Source: Neofusicoccum parvum (taxonomy: Eukaryota > Ascomycota > Dothideomycetes > Botryosphaeriales > Botryosphaeriaceae). Taken from it: a DNA stretch of 64,000 bases. Shown here one piece after another: positions 22,604-34,200 of the stretch. Position 1 is the first letter of the stretch, and each line of letters begins with the position of its first letter. The DNA is taken from contig CP087216.1 in assembly GCA_020912385.1 (NCBI GenBank), positions 248,001 through 312,000 of the forward strand, in the 5' to 3' direction. The notes below the pieces were generated by a model. That model was given only the letters and a program-made list of their open reading frames with translations. It did not search any database and was not told the DNA's origin. Both the position numbers and the translations under genes were made by a program.

Positions 22604-24402
22604 CTATCCAGATTTCTCACCCTGGTCTTCAGGGAAGTCCACCTTGTAGTCGGCCTTCTCGAACTTGTCCTCGTCAAAGTAGCGTGCGCGGATCGTGTTG
22701 CCATTGAAGACCCTGCCGTCCATGGCATTGACCGCACGCAATGCCGACAACTGGTTGGTGAACTTCGCAAAGACCGGGAAGTCGTTGGCCATGGCGTAAC
22801 GGTCGATGTAGATACGGTCAACACGACCACCCTGAGGAAGCTGTCATTATCGTAATGTTCGTTGCAGATGCTTTGGGGATGTGCGAACTTACAGCCTTGT
22901 CCAGTTCCTCACCGATCTCCTGCATGAGGTTGCCCTCGGCTAGCTCTTGGTCCAGGTCCATGCCGACTAGCATGTTGACCATCACCACAACAGAACTCAT
23001 CTTGCCGTGTTTGCCCTCGTCCTCGGTTATGTTCGCCTTCTTGCCACCGGTGATCTTGCCCATACGGCCGCGGCTGGCCCAGCCACCACCCTGAGCATCT
23101 GGAAGATGCTTCCGCTTCTCGGCCTTCATCTGGAGTGGTGTAATGATACCAGTCTCGTTGGCACCGAGACCCTTGCCCTTCTCCCAACCATACTTCTCCA
23201 TGATGCGCTGGGCGAATCCCTTCTGGCCAGGCGTCTTCGAACGCGATGCAGTGTCCGAGTCCGGATTGGCAGCCTCTTCCGGTACCGCCTCTTCTGCCTC
23301 CGCAGGCTGGTTAGCCGTAGGAGCGGGGACATCGTAGCGTACGGGTGCACGGGAGATGGTTCCAGCAGGTGGTGCGCCAGGCGGAGCGGGAGGAGTAGCG
23401 TTGGGAGGAGGCGGGGGTGTGTCAGCGGGCTCTTGCGGAGGCGGCGGCGGAGCGCCCAAACCACTCAAGCGCATGCGACGAGCGTACGCATCGTCACCAG
23501 TCGGGTCATCGGGTATATCTGCGAGGGCCGAAGGTGCCGGAGGCGTGGGTGTGTTGAGGTCCGACGGGGGAGCGAAGTTGTAGCTCTTGGGAGGAGCAAA
23601 TTGAGCTAGAAGACCGTCAGCAGGGCAATCCAACTTTGCAGATCGAGGCAACATACGCTTCATGCGCGAGCGCTGGTAATCCTCCTCGTCACTCTCCAGG
23701 TCTTCCTTCGACAGCTCCCTCTTCGTCTTGTGGCGATAGAGGAGGTCCTTCCACTCGGCAATTTCGCGCATTTGCTCCTCGCTGCCCTTGTATTGGTTGA
23801 AGTCGTTGGGGCGGGTCGGGTCGTAAATGTCGTCCCAGTTCTGCTCCTGCTGCTCGTACTGCTGCTTCTTCTTCTTTTTCCTCTTGCGGCCGCCACGCTC
23901 CCTAGGCTGAGTAGCAGCATAGAAGCCGTCATCACCGTCGTCATTGAGGAAGTCAGCAAGCGAGGCTTTGGACGGCGGGTTTGCGGCCAGCGCAACGATG
24001 CTGGGGGCTTGTGAGGCCTTGTTAGACTGCGCTTGGGGATCGGGTGAGCTGGAGCTCTGCAGCGGCTGGCTGGGCTTGGGGAAACCAGGCTTGGTCTTCT
24101 TCTGCGACTGGATCTGCGGACGCTTGGTGGGCTGGAAGCGGAGAGCTGCTGCTCGGGTTAACACGGCGCTGCCTGAGTCACTATTCTACATTCTAGAAGG
24201 CAGACGCTAGAGGCGCGCAATAGGTACCTGAGTTGATCTGCTGCTTCTTGGCCGGGACGGCATCCTGCTGCGAGTCGTCGGGGCCCGGCTGCTGGCTGTA
24301 CATGACGGGCGCGCTCGAGATGGTGCCGGCATTGGAGCCGAGCAGGTTGGCGAATGAGGACAGGCCCCGCGGCGGGGGGTTGTCTGAGTTGTCCTGGGCC
24401 AT
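22604..24402 (-). CDS. Splicing factor 45 homologue (RBM17/DRT111; G-patch plus C-terminal UHM)
   Basis: Nuclear pre-mRNA splicing factor that in animals and plants acts in 3' splice-site choice. Exons: 24402-24228, 24148-23657 (acceptor ambiguous), 23605-22893 and 22831-22604, about 535 aa. The first half is low-complexity, with a polylysine run (GGRKRKKKKKQQ) and WDDIYDPTRPNDFNQYKG, the conserved SPF45 N-terminal motif, then KSYNFAPPSDL and proline-rich repeats. The G-patch reads RIMEKYGWEKGKGLGANETG with KRKHLPDAQGGG downstream. The C-terminal UHM/RRM reads RVDRIYIDRYAMANDFPVFA and RVFNGNTIRARYFDEDKFEK; the R-x-F-like loop (GRVF) is what such domains use to bind ULMs. The second intron (23656-23606, 51 nt) is a multiple of three with no stop. 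The exon 2 acceptor is a triple AG. Confidence 0.93.
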
Positions 24403-24809
24403 GGCGAGTAGCGGGCCGGCGCAGGGGCAGCGGGCGGCTGGTGTTGAGCAAGCGTGGGCGCGCGGGAGAGTGTTGTCGCAGCGGACTGGATGTGCGCGCA
24501 GCTGGGGTGCTTGGCTCGGGCGGCCTCGCGGGACGGGCGACGGGCAAGGGCTCGGCGCGCGGAGGTGCCTGCGATGGGGCCCGTGCGCCCAAGGTCCCGC
24601 TTGCCAATGGCGTAATCGGCCGCACGACTCTCACGGCTGCCCATCCCGACTTCTCCCTCTGCCGACTTCCCGCCCGATCAACCGTCCCGTACGTGCATTT
24701 CCCGCATCGCCTCGCTACTTAATCCTCGGCCGCCGCCTGCTCCCTTCTCCCGCAAGTCTGCTGTCTCTGTGCCGTTTTGCGCGCCGTCGTCTCTTCTGCA
24801 TCCGCCGCC
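24403..24809. promoter_or_regulatory. Bidirectional promoter region, SPF45 / PCS60
   Basis: About 400 bases separate the two divergent start codons, so both promoters must lie here or overlap the neighbouring genes. The PCS60-proximal 150 bases are pyrimidine-rich on the plus strand (CTTCTCCCTCTGCCGACTTCC). No canonical TATA box is evident. Confidence 0.5.
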
Positions 24810-26573
24810 ATGGCTACTACGCTCGCCAACGCTTTCTCTGCCCAGTCGCAGTCCGCTGCCGTCATAGTCCCCGGCAAGCCAGCTTTGACCGTCTCCTACC
24901 AGCAGCTGAGCGCCGACGTCGCTTCGTTCCAGAAGAAGCTCGCCGCCCTCGGCATCACCCCCGGCTCGGCTGTGTCCATCGCTCTGCCGAACAGCTATGA
25001 GTTTATCGTCTCTTTCCTTGCCGCCTCGTGGCAACGAGGAATCGCCGCACCCCTCAACCCCGCCTACAAGCAGAACGAATTCGAATTCTACATCGACGAC
25101 CTGAGTTCTGCCGTGGCGCTTGTCCCCAAGGGCCAGTTCGCTCAGGACTCTCCCGCCGTCAGAGCTGCCAGGAAATACCAGGCTGCCATTGCCGAGTGCT
25201 ACTGGAATGGCAAGGAGGTGGTGCTGGATGTTAAGGACATTGGGAAGCTGAAGGGCAAGGGAAGCCAGAAGGTTGAGCAGGCTCAGCCCGAGGATGTTGC
25301 TCTGGTGCTCCACACCAGTGGTACTACCGGCAGGCCCAAGGCCGTACCATTGACCCACCGCAACCTGACCAGGACAATGAGTATGTCTTTCCACCAAAGT
25401 CCACTCGAGAATTCAGGCACAAGTTGGAAGAGCATGCTCGTGTCTGAGGCATGAACGACCACGGTGAATCAGGGGCCCGTCCCCGTCACACCATTGGTAC
25501 GCATGCCTCATATACAGGGATGTAGTCATGCCACTTGCAATGTCTTCGTAGCAATGTCCTACATCGGTTTGGAACTTATTGCTAACCAGTTTGCAGAGAA
25601 CATCCAGGCAACCTACCAGCTCTCCCCCCAGGACCGCACCATGCTGGTCATGCCGCTCTTCCACGTGCACGGTCTACTGGCAGGTTTCCTGGCACCGCTT
25701 CACTCTTCTGGATCGGTCATTGTGCCTCCCAAGTTTTCCGCCCACGAGTTCTGGCATGACTTCATCGAGCATAAGGCCAACTGGTATACCGCGGTGCCTA
25801 CCATCCACCAAATCCTTCTCAAGAACCCGCCTCCCAATCCCAAGCCCAATATCCGCTTCATCCGCTCTTGCTCCTCCCCACTCTCACCCAAGACGTTCCA
25901 CGAGCTTGAGAAAACGTTTGATGCACCCGTTCTTGAGGCGTACGCTATGACTGAGGCTGCGCACCAAATGACCTCGAACCCTCTCCCTCAAAATGGACCG
26001 CGCAAGCCCGGCAGTGTTGGTATTGGTCAGGGTGTCGAAGTCAAGATTCTGGACCAGGAAGGCAAGGAAGTGCCGCAGGGTAAAGAAGCAGAGATCTGCA
26101 TCCGTGGAGAGAACGTGACCAAGGGTTATATTAACAACCCGGAGGCCAACAAGTCCAGCTTCACCAAAGAGGGCTTCTTCCGCACGGGCGACCAGGGAAA
26201 GCTCGACGAGGAAGGCTACGTCATTATCACGGGCCGCATCAAGGAGCTCATCAACAAGGGTGGCGAGAAGATCTCGCCCATCGAGTTGGACAATGTTCTT
26301 GCACAGCACCCGGCCATCTCGGAAGCTGTCAGCTTTGCCATCGCGGACGAAATGTACGGCCAGGATGTTGGCATCGCTGTCGTGTTGAAGGAGGGCCAGA
26401 AGCTCACGGGTGACGAGTTGAAGGACTGGCTCAAAGAGCGCGTTGCCAAGTTCAAATTGCCCAAGAAGGTCTTCTTCACGGACATCATGCCGAAGACGGC
26501 CACGGGCAAGATTCAAAGGAGGAATGTTGCCGATGCCATGCTCAAGCAGGAGAAGCCGAAGGCTAAGTTGTAA
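24810..26573 (+). CDS. PCS60: Peroxisomal AMP-binding acyl-CoA synthetase, PCS60/oxalyl-CoA synthetase family
   Basis: ANL-superfamily adenylating enzyme. Relatives include yeast Pcs60 and plant AAE3, which ligate oxalate to CoA for oxalate degradation. Two exons, 24810-25380 and 25597-26573, encode 515 aa; the 216-nt intron is long for this locus. The AMP-binding P-loop is TSGTTGRPK at 169-177; then come LPLFHVHG-type residues (MLVMPLFHVHGLLAGFLAPL), EAYAMTEAAHQMTSNPLP and GFFRTGDQGKLDEEGYVIIT with the adenylate-binding TGD, then the hinge GRIKELINKGGEKISPIELD. The C-terminal domain has the catalytic lysine in KTATGKIQR. The protein ends -AKL, a PTS1 signal, so it should be imported into peroxisomes. 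Confidence 0.93.
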
Positions 26574-27452
26574 AAAGGCGAAAAGTCACAAGTATATTCA
26601 GGGCGGTTTTCTGAAAGCGCTTGGAAATTACAGAGCGCAATATTCCCGGTTTTTGCAACCACATTTTGTATATCTTTCATTCCTTCAGTTCCACGACTGT
26701 ACGAAGACGAAGATGTAGACCCAGTTCTCCGAGCGTATGCCGATTCTCAGAATTTTGATTTCCCGCACCTTCACGTTCCGTAGTCATCAGTCACTTGCAT
26801 ACCATTTTCGTGGCGATTTTCGTGAACTAGAGCTTTCCCCGCACTTGGATACTTTCTTAGAATGGCTGACCCGTAGCTCGCCGAGGACTTGAATCATCGG
26901 CTCCGACTATCTCCGCCAGGGACGAAAAGTGTTTCCGGTGTGCCGCGAGGTGGAAAGTATCCGTACTCTTTCTCTTTGGCCGGGCATGTTGCTCGCTGAT
27001 TGTTGGTAGTATAGTGGAAAGTCGTATGTTGGTCCATGAATCACAGTTCAGGGTGGGGAACCAACCACGACTACTCCACGCTGATGAGAAAGTCATAGTT
27101 TCACACCTTCGCTCCTTCTACACAACCACCACATCTTTTGAGTCACTATTAAATGCTGCGCTTCGGCATCTGGATGAATACTTCGACTCCACATGCGCAG
27201 TATGACGTCGTTTCCTGTTGTTGCGTTCCTCTGGTTTGACCCTTTAGTCAACCTTTCCGCCGACTCCTCTATGCATTTATCACTTGGTCTCCGTACCTTC
27301 GTCTAGTCGAAGTGTGCTGAGGAGTCTCTTCTAAGTGCTCCAGTACAAGTCTCCGGCTTCATGTAATTTCCCAAACTGCGTTTTCCTGCCTCAGTGACGC
27401 CCTTCTGACCTCGAGCATCCTAAGCGTTGCGTCTCACATTGCTCTCACCCTT
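26574..27452. other. Intergenic: PCS60 3' flank
   Basis: 0.9 kb of mixed-composition DNA with only short open frames; no gene or repeat recognised. Confidence 0.5.
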
Positions 27453-27728
27453 CTACTTTGCAGCCTTCTCTTCGGCTTCCATATCCGTGTTCCAGGCTCT
27501 TGGGATCCTGCCAGAGTCTCGCGCCGTCCTGACCTCCTGAATCTGCTGGCTAAAGTTTTTGTACGTATCCGCCGCGGCTCGCCATTTCCATTCAACATGG
27601 GAGCTTTTATGCGCAAGAGTACGACAGAAGCGAGCAGTGATATCCATTCCATTTTCGAAATCAAGCCTGTCCATGCTTCTCAGGTACGCTTTTCCGGGGC
27701 CGTCGTAGAGGTGATGGGTGAGATTCAT
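27453..27728 (-). CDS. Small hypothetical protein (91 aa), unrecognised
   Basis: Single open frame starting MNLTHHLYDGPGKAYLRSMD and ending NTDMEAEEKAAK. I do not recognise the family. The residue composition is balanced and protein-like: it contains aromatic and charged residues in helix-like spacing (HKSSHVEWKWRAAADTYKNF, QIQEVRTARDSGRIPRAWN) and no low complexity, unlike the random GC-rich frames nearby. No signal peptide or membrane segment is visible. The bases before the ATG (TGCAGCAATG) resemble an intron acceptor, so an upstream exon is possible, though I could not find one in frame. A real small gene is more likely than not. Confidence 0.5.
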   Translation of the reverse strand: MNLTHHLYDGPGKAYLRSMDRLDFENGMDITARFCRTLAHKSSHVEWKWRAAADTYKNFSQQIQEVRTARDSGRIPRAWNTDMEAEEKAAK

Positions 27729-28589
27729 TGCTGCACTGTATCAGTTCGCAGGTGAACGGTTGAGAAGAGTATTTCTCGTTCACTATTTGCAAAACTCCGT
27801 TAAAGAGTACAGTCTGATCTGGAATTCGGACGCAATTTAAAAAAGGAAAAGGAAAATATTCTTCAGCGAATTGTGTACGAGATGTAAATGGGAACTGCCA
27901 GAGGGAACTAAGATGGTACACACTACCATGGATACTCCAAAATCTCGAAGAGAACTTTCAACTGTTATCGGTGCGGCATTGTTAACACCTCATATCACCA
28001 GAAATCTAACGTAGTACAATATCCAAGAAATCCATTGACAGTAAGGCACAGACTGGAGTTGTTGTTTGGTACACAAAATTTTGCTTTTGCGCTCGCCCGC
28101 CCCAACAACCTCGCGTTCGGAGATCAGGGCCATGTCCCATACTTGTTAAATCATTTGAAGGGGTGGAAGAAAAGCATGATGTGAAGGTTCAGCTGAGGAG
28201 ACCGAACACCGACCACTAGTCTCCTACTTATGCTAATTCTACAACCGACCCAGGAGAAGGGAGAACTTCGATCAGACAGTCTTTGCAGTGCCCAAGAGCT
28301 TGAACTAACTTTCTGCAATCAGAGCAATAAAAGACTGGTTGGTACTCATCACGGTGACGATGGAGATTGTCCTCTTCTTGTCTTCTAAGGACCGAACGAA
28401 CCGTAGTACTGCAAGCGTAGAGAAACACTGTCTAATCCCTCTCATACTTCTTCCTTCTTTCTTCCTTCGTGAACACTCCTCTACACCTCTTTCCCATCCC
28501 CTCCTCGATCAAGGTATTGCACTTGACGCCAAAGCCACCAGTCATTCAAGACCACCGAGCCTTAACAAGCTCATTCCCTAACCTTCTTA

Positions 28590-28629
<40 letters not shown>

Positions 28630-29894
28630 TTTTCTTCCTCCTCCCAGAAGCTCTTGTTCCTCCCACCCCCTCAACAGCGCGAGTATCAACGTATCTTACG
28701 CAGACGCTCGCAGAAGAAAGCCATCTCACCACACCGACCCCACCCAAGAAAAAGACGAGCACCCCACCAAACAAGGCACCACCAGACAGCCTCACCACCG
28801 CGACCGAGCCCCCCAGCGATGACGAACCCAACGACGGCCATCACCGTTCAGGCCGTCCGCCAGCCGCCGAATATACCCCACCCCCAACCCATAAAACCCG
28901 TGCCCGAAGCAGCAAGACAGCCGAGCCAAGGACGTTGCGTACGTCCCCTGGCCGGGGTGTGCAGGTTTGGCAGCGGGACGAGACGGCAACTCGCCACCGA
29001 GAGTGACGTCAAAAAAGGTCGTCCAAAAAAACCCCCTGGTCGGTCGGCCGTGCGTCGCGGCTGGGCAAGGAGATGTCACCGGTGCGGCTCTCTCCTCCTC
29101 CCAACCCCCGACCCAAAAAATTCTCGCTGCGTTCCAGACCTGTCGGGCCGGATCGAGTTGAGTTGCGTCAGGTGACGGATATGTGGGTGAGCCATTGACG
29201 GCACCGGAGGCCGTCGTTTTTGGCGGTGCAACCGAGTCGAATTCGACCGATCGTGTGCCGAAGACCACTGTGCAGAGTGAACGTGTGGGCAGGCGAGAGA
29301 ATTAGACGGAAGAAGAGTTTCTTGTTCATTTGCTGTTTCTCTTTCTATGTGCGGCCATTTCCTTCATACAAGCCGTTTTTCGGCTGCAACTCCACCCTGA
29401 TCCTTTCTTGAGCTCAAGAAAACATAGCCCCTGATACAATGGCCCAATATCCCAGATAAACAGCTAGGTGCGTGGGTTGTGTCTGTTGACGTTGTGTGAT
29501 TTTGTGTGTGGAAGAAAGTGTGACGGTCTGTATCGGCGGCAACATTAAGTAGTGTGTAGTAGTTAAAAAGATGGGGTAACGAGCAACTTGGAAAAAAGAG
29601 AAAAAACAAAGAGCAGCAATACGTCGATATCTGGGATCAGATTCCACACCCAACAACAAAAATAAAAGGGAAGGATGGTACGAATGTGGTATGCGCCTTT
29701 TATGATGGTTCGGAACTGCAGCAGTTCATGCACGACTACAACAAACGCGAGCGACAACTGGTGACAATACAGTCCGTCCAGGAAAAATCAACAGAAAGAT
29801 AACGCCGTAGACCCGCGACGGGGATGGGTAATAGTGACAGTGGTTGCAAAGAACCAACGAACGAACAGAATTCACACAGAAAGGGTATCACAGA
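27729..29894. other. Intergenic with a 36-base cytosine homopolymer
   Basis: This is 2.2 kb with no supported gene. The striking feature is an uninterrupted C run (see the separate entry). Around it, 28.4-28.8 kb is strongly pyrimidine-rich on the plus strand. Open frames crossing the run are proline-rich artefacts. Confidence 0.55.
28591..28626. repeat. Poly-C/poly-G homopolymer, 36 bases
   Basis: Thirty-six consecutive cytosines on the plus strand (guanines on the minus strand), flanked by CTTCTTAT and TAATTTTC. Such a G-run can form a G-quadruplex or triplex in principle. The exact length is also the kind of thing sequencing and assembly get wrong. Confidence 0.95.
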
Positions 29895-31260
29895 TCAAAA
29901 GTTTTGCGCAATGCCCGAGTTGCCTTGGGGCGGGTAGTGCGCTGGGTTCTCGATCCGCGTGTTCCTTCTGGCCGCTACATTCTGCACCACCGGTTGACCG
30001 TCGTAGTGCGGGTTGTATGCTTGGTAACCATAGTCGCCGCCGCCCGAGTAGTAGTCCTGCGGGTTGTTGTACTGCATGTGGCCGTTCTCGGAGCTGTCTG
30101 ACCGTCCCGCGCCGGAGTAGGATGAGGAAGCGTTGGAAGGTCCACGGTGGATGTCCGATTGACGGTTGGGGTTGTTCGCGACAGGTGCTCCGCCAAGCGC
30201 GCCAATGCCTTCCGAATCCATGGTTTCACGACGGTTCATCAATGGCTCTCCGGAATCCGCTGCGCTGGGGTTCGTGGGCGAGCCAGGGCTGTGGTAACCT
30301 CCGGGCTGGCTGCCGCTGTCCGAGAATGCAGTCAGTCCGCCAGAAAGGGTCGTGGAAGCCTTGCGGTTGGACGTGTTGGTAGCGTTGCCCCAGCCGCGGT
30401 AGCCGCTGGAATCCTCTGCCATTTCCGAGCCGTAGCCGCCAACAGCAGGTAGCGTGGGATCGTGGTTCGGGTTGAATCCATAGTCTTCGACTTCCTTCCT
30501 CCGGTCTTCCTCGGCAGCCTTCCTCTGCTTGCGCTTCCTCCAAAAGAAGATACCAGCTGCGACAAGGAGAGCAACGACAACAACCGGAACGACGACAGCC
30601 ACTGCCGTCTTTCCTCCCGTCGAAAGCCCACCGCTGCTACCCGAACTCGCTTCGCTCGACTGGAGCGCAGCCGCCTCGGAACTGCTCGCAGCGGCCGATC
30701 CGCTGCCAGATGTGCCAGTGGGATCGGAAACGCTCGTAGCGGTAACTGTGACGACGACAGCGCTGTTCTCACCACTGCCGGTAGCAGATTGCGTGACCAC
30801 GGACGTGTAGATGGTCGTGCTGGGGGTTCGCGACGTAGTGCGGGTGGAAGAGGTGTCGGATGATTCGGTTGTGGCAGCGGTTGAAGCTGCCGCTTGGGAT
30901 GTTGTTGATTGTGCAGCTTCGGAGGTGGTGGAGGTGGTAGGGGCTTGGGTGGTGGTGGTGGAAGGGGCCGCGGACGTCGTCTCGCTGGTAGCAGACGACA
31001 CCGGGGCAGAAGAAGTCTGCGCCTCTGATGATGAGGAGGGGATTACGGAGGAGGAGGACGGTGCAGTAGAACTGACAGCCGACGAAACCGCAGACGATAC
31101 TGCGGACGTGACGGACGAAACGGCAGAGGAGATGGCGGACGAGGCCGAGTCGATGGCCGAGGTCGTGTCGACGACTTGAGGCGTTGCTGGGTTAGCTAAC
31201 GGCGATGAGCGGACGAAGCAAAGACTAGGGGCGGGGAGGCTTACGAGTGGAATTAGACAT
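29895..31260 (-). CDS. Mid2-like Ser/Thr-rich single-pass membrane protein (putative cell-wall stress sensor)
   Basis: Two exons, 31260-31245 (only 16 nt) and 31174-29895, encode 431 aa. Residues 1 to about 200 are a Ser/Thr/Ala-rich region (for example AISSAVSSVTSAVSSAVSSA), the heavily O-mannosylated rod seen in WSC/Mid2 sensors. One hydrophobic segment, TAVAVVVPVVVVALLVAAGI, is followed by basic FFWRKRKQRK, a stop-transfer pattern that puts the C-terminus in the cytosol. The cytosolic tail is Gly/Ser/Asn/Tyr-rich and ends AHYPPQGNSGIAQNF. The spliced N-terminus MSNSTLVDTTSAIDSASSAI has no hydrophobic signal peptide, unlike Wsc proteins, so insertion would depend on the membrane segment. 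No WSC cysteine domain is present. A role in cell-wall integrity signalling is an inference from architecture. Confidence 0.8.
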
Positions 31261-34200
31261 GGCGGGCAGCACTCAGGCCGAGTGAGGCTGGGAGGAGAGG
31301 CAGATCGTGGAGGAGGATTGCGGCCGGGCTTGGGGGGACGAAGGGCTGCTGCTCACGACTGCCGGGGTCGCATGCGCATCAGGAACGGAATGAAGGGGCG
31401 GCAAGAATTAGGTGGCAGCAATGTATGTACACGAAGAAAGGAGGCCGGTATGGGGTGCGCAGCGTCGGGTGAGGAGGATGGAGAGCTGGCGGCGGTCGAC
31501 GACGCAGGGCCAGGCGTGGGCTGGACGGGCTGGCGACGGGGGAGGGCGTTTGGCGTTGGGTGTGCCGGGAGGGCGTGTGAGTGGCACAGCTGGCTTGGTG
31601 CTTGGGAGACGGGCAGAAGCGCCGGCTTGGTTCGTCCTGTTTCGTGACGACGGCGTTATGCTAAATCGGGCAGACGGCAATTTGCAGGCTGCTAGACGAT
31701 ATGCGCGTGGATGGCCCTGGCGACGGATGTGCGGCGAGCAGGTTTGGCGACTCCAGTTTGGCAGCAGGTGAGACAGCGACAAGCTGCGCGAGGCGTCAGA
31801 TAAGTACCATCGCCGCGCGCGCAACAGCGGTTCCTCTCGTCGCCTTTAGCACGCTTACAGCCGCCAGCGGCGAGCCAGCCCCAGCGGCCAGTGTCGCGAC
31901 GGCTGCCAAGGGGGCCCTTGATTCGCCGGCGATAGATCTCCCTGACTAGCTCCGCGCTGGAGGCTGAGCCTGCGACCGGCAAACAGCGATCAGCGCCCGC
32001 CTGCTGGAGCGATGCGACGCGCGACCAGCAGTGCCGTGCCGGCCGCCAGCTATACAGCCCGTGGCCTTACAGCAGCGTCTGCTCGCCGTTGACGCGGTCG
32101 CAATCTCGCTTCTCCGCACGTGAGGCCGGCCGCGAGCAGGTTTGGGGGGACGCCCGCCGCCCGCCGGCGCTCCCGCCGCTGTTGAGCGCCCCCGGCCTTC
32201 GGGCTCGCTTGGCGGCTGCGCTCATTAGCCACTCTAAAAACGGACACGAAAGCGCGCCCGCGGCACGTTGCAGATGCTACCCGGCGCACACTGCGACGCT
32301 GAAAACTTCGTAAAAAACCCTTCTCCGCCAGTCATCGGCGCTCGTGACCGCCAACATGACGAGAGACATCTCCGCACCAGCGCCTCCGCGACACCGCTCC
32401 CGCCCTGCTGTCCGCGCCTGGCGCTGCCTGGGGTCGCGATCGCGGTCGCGGTCGCATCGCAGCGCCGGCGCAGTCAGCCTTCCGTGAAGACTGTGGCCGC
32501 TGACGTGCTCCGTCCCCGTCTCTGCTGCCCGCTGGAGCCCGGTGCCCACTGCGCACGGCTGGCCGGCCACGCTGGGTGGAGAGAGGTGGGATCAGCTTAC
32601 CCGCGCTCGGCAACAATCGTCGCCAGCCCTAGAAGATCGTTTCTATTGGAAAAGGCAGGTCGGTGCTGAGCTCTCCACACCACGCCCACCGCATCCGGCC
32701 GCGTTTGCAGCGACGGCGGGGTGCGAAAAAGCACACCTTGCATGCGCCACTGTGTCTCGAACGTTTGAATGGCATGTGTGCGACGTTGAGCTGCACCAAC
32801 GACTCGCCATCGCAATCGCAAAGCGGCCCTGATGCGGCAAAGCGACTGGTCGATCTTGCAGTCGCTCTGATCGCCATCTAGCCGCCCGACGCCTTCCCGC
32901 GTTCCAGAATTCCGGACAATTGATTGTGATAACGTTGTCTCTGCAGAGCTCCGGACCATCGATTGTGAGGCCTCTCTGGCCGGCGGCCCGGGAGGTTGAT
33001 AGCGCTTTATCTGTTGGGGATCCTCCACGCCGCACCGGGTATGCAGGATAGCGTTCTGGCGATAACCTTCGTTCCCGCCAGAGAAAAAGAAAAGAGGGGT
33101 TCAATGGCACCACCGTTGACAATCGGCGGCATCCTTATTCAGTGGGCGGGGCTCCAATACTCTGTCCACCAGGTCGGTCCCAGACCGCATACCAACCTCA
33201 TCTCACATTTGACTTTTTTCAAAATTGCTTTGCACATGCCGCGTTCTGGTTAAGCTTTTGGCAGCTCCAAGATTTGTGGCTGCGTGGCTCAGTCACTGCG
33301 CCGAGAGCATATGATCGACCATCAAAGTACAATACAATGACGGCGCTCCTGATTGTAATCTTGATCAATTCAGCTGTCGCATCGCCATCCTATATCCTGT
33401 GCGATCCGAAACCTTCTGCCGCTGGTATTTGCTGCCAACCTGCTCAACGTGCCGCCACCGAAGCAAGGGTTGGGCAAACACCATTAATTCTTCGGCATGT
33501 TGTTCAGCGTCTCCGGATTGTGCGCGACATGCTTTCCACGCTGATCGGCCAAGAGAACCTACAACAACCTCATCAGCCCATCGGTCGTCCAATCGCAAGT
33601 CGCAAGAGTTTCAAGCCGTCAACCACGCATGTTTGCGCATGTTCAGGCGTCCCGCCATGCGGCTCAACGGCAGCATCACCTGCCGCTCCGCATGAGACCT
33701 GCCCCTGAAAGCGGCAGGCCACGACCCCGCGACGACAACTGAAGGCATTTTCGCCTGGACGGAGGGACGAAAAAGCGCCGCCGCTCAATGCGGGCGCCAG
33801 ACCTCCAACCAAGATGACGGTGACATGGCCGCAGCCTCCTTCACGGCCGTTGCGGGGGGCCGTGAAAAGCAATATGCGACTCAGCACAAAGCCTCAGGGC
33901 GAGACAGCTCAACCGCCTGTGCAACGCCAACCACGCTCCTCTTCCCCCTTCATCACACTCGCCTTTGGCGGATTCTTCACCCAAGCCTCCTCAGCCTCTT
34001 CCTGCCAGCTGACAGCCCTCTTCGACCTGTTCAATTGGTGAGGCGCGGCGGGAGTGACGGCGCCCTAGGACCCCCCCTGGGCGTCAGCCAGGCTTGTTTC
34101 AGACGCCAGGGACGCGACCCGCAGGTTTCACCAAGACGAACAAAAACAGCAGGCGAGAAGAAGGGCCTGGAAAGAAAGGCGCCGAAGGAACGACAGCGGA

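Noticed and set aside
25381..25596. PCS60 intron read as part of the longer frame from 25464
   Set aside because: The frame extension (MNQGPVPVTPL...) interrupts the conserved RNLTRTMKNIQATY segment; GTATGT and TTTGCAG borders restore it.
33277..33350. tRNA-like string (GGCTGCGTGGCTCAGTC...)
   Set aside because: Only a D-arm-like fragment; no anticodon stem, T-loop (GTTCGA) or matching acceptor stem.
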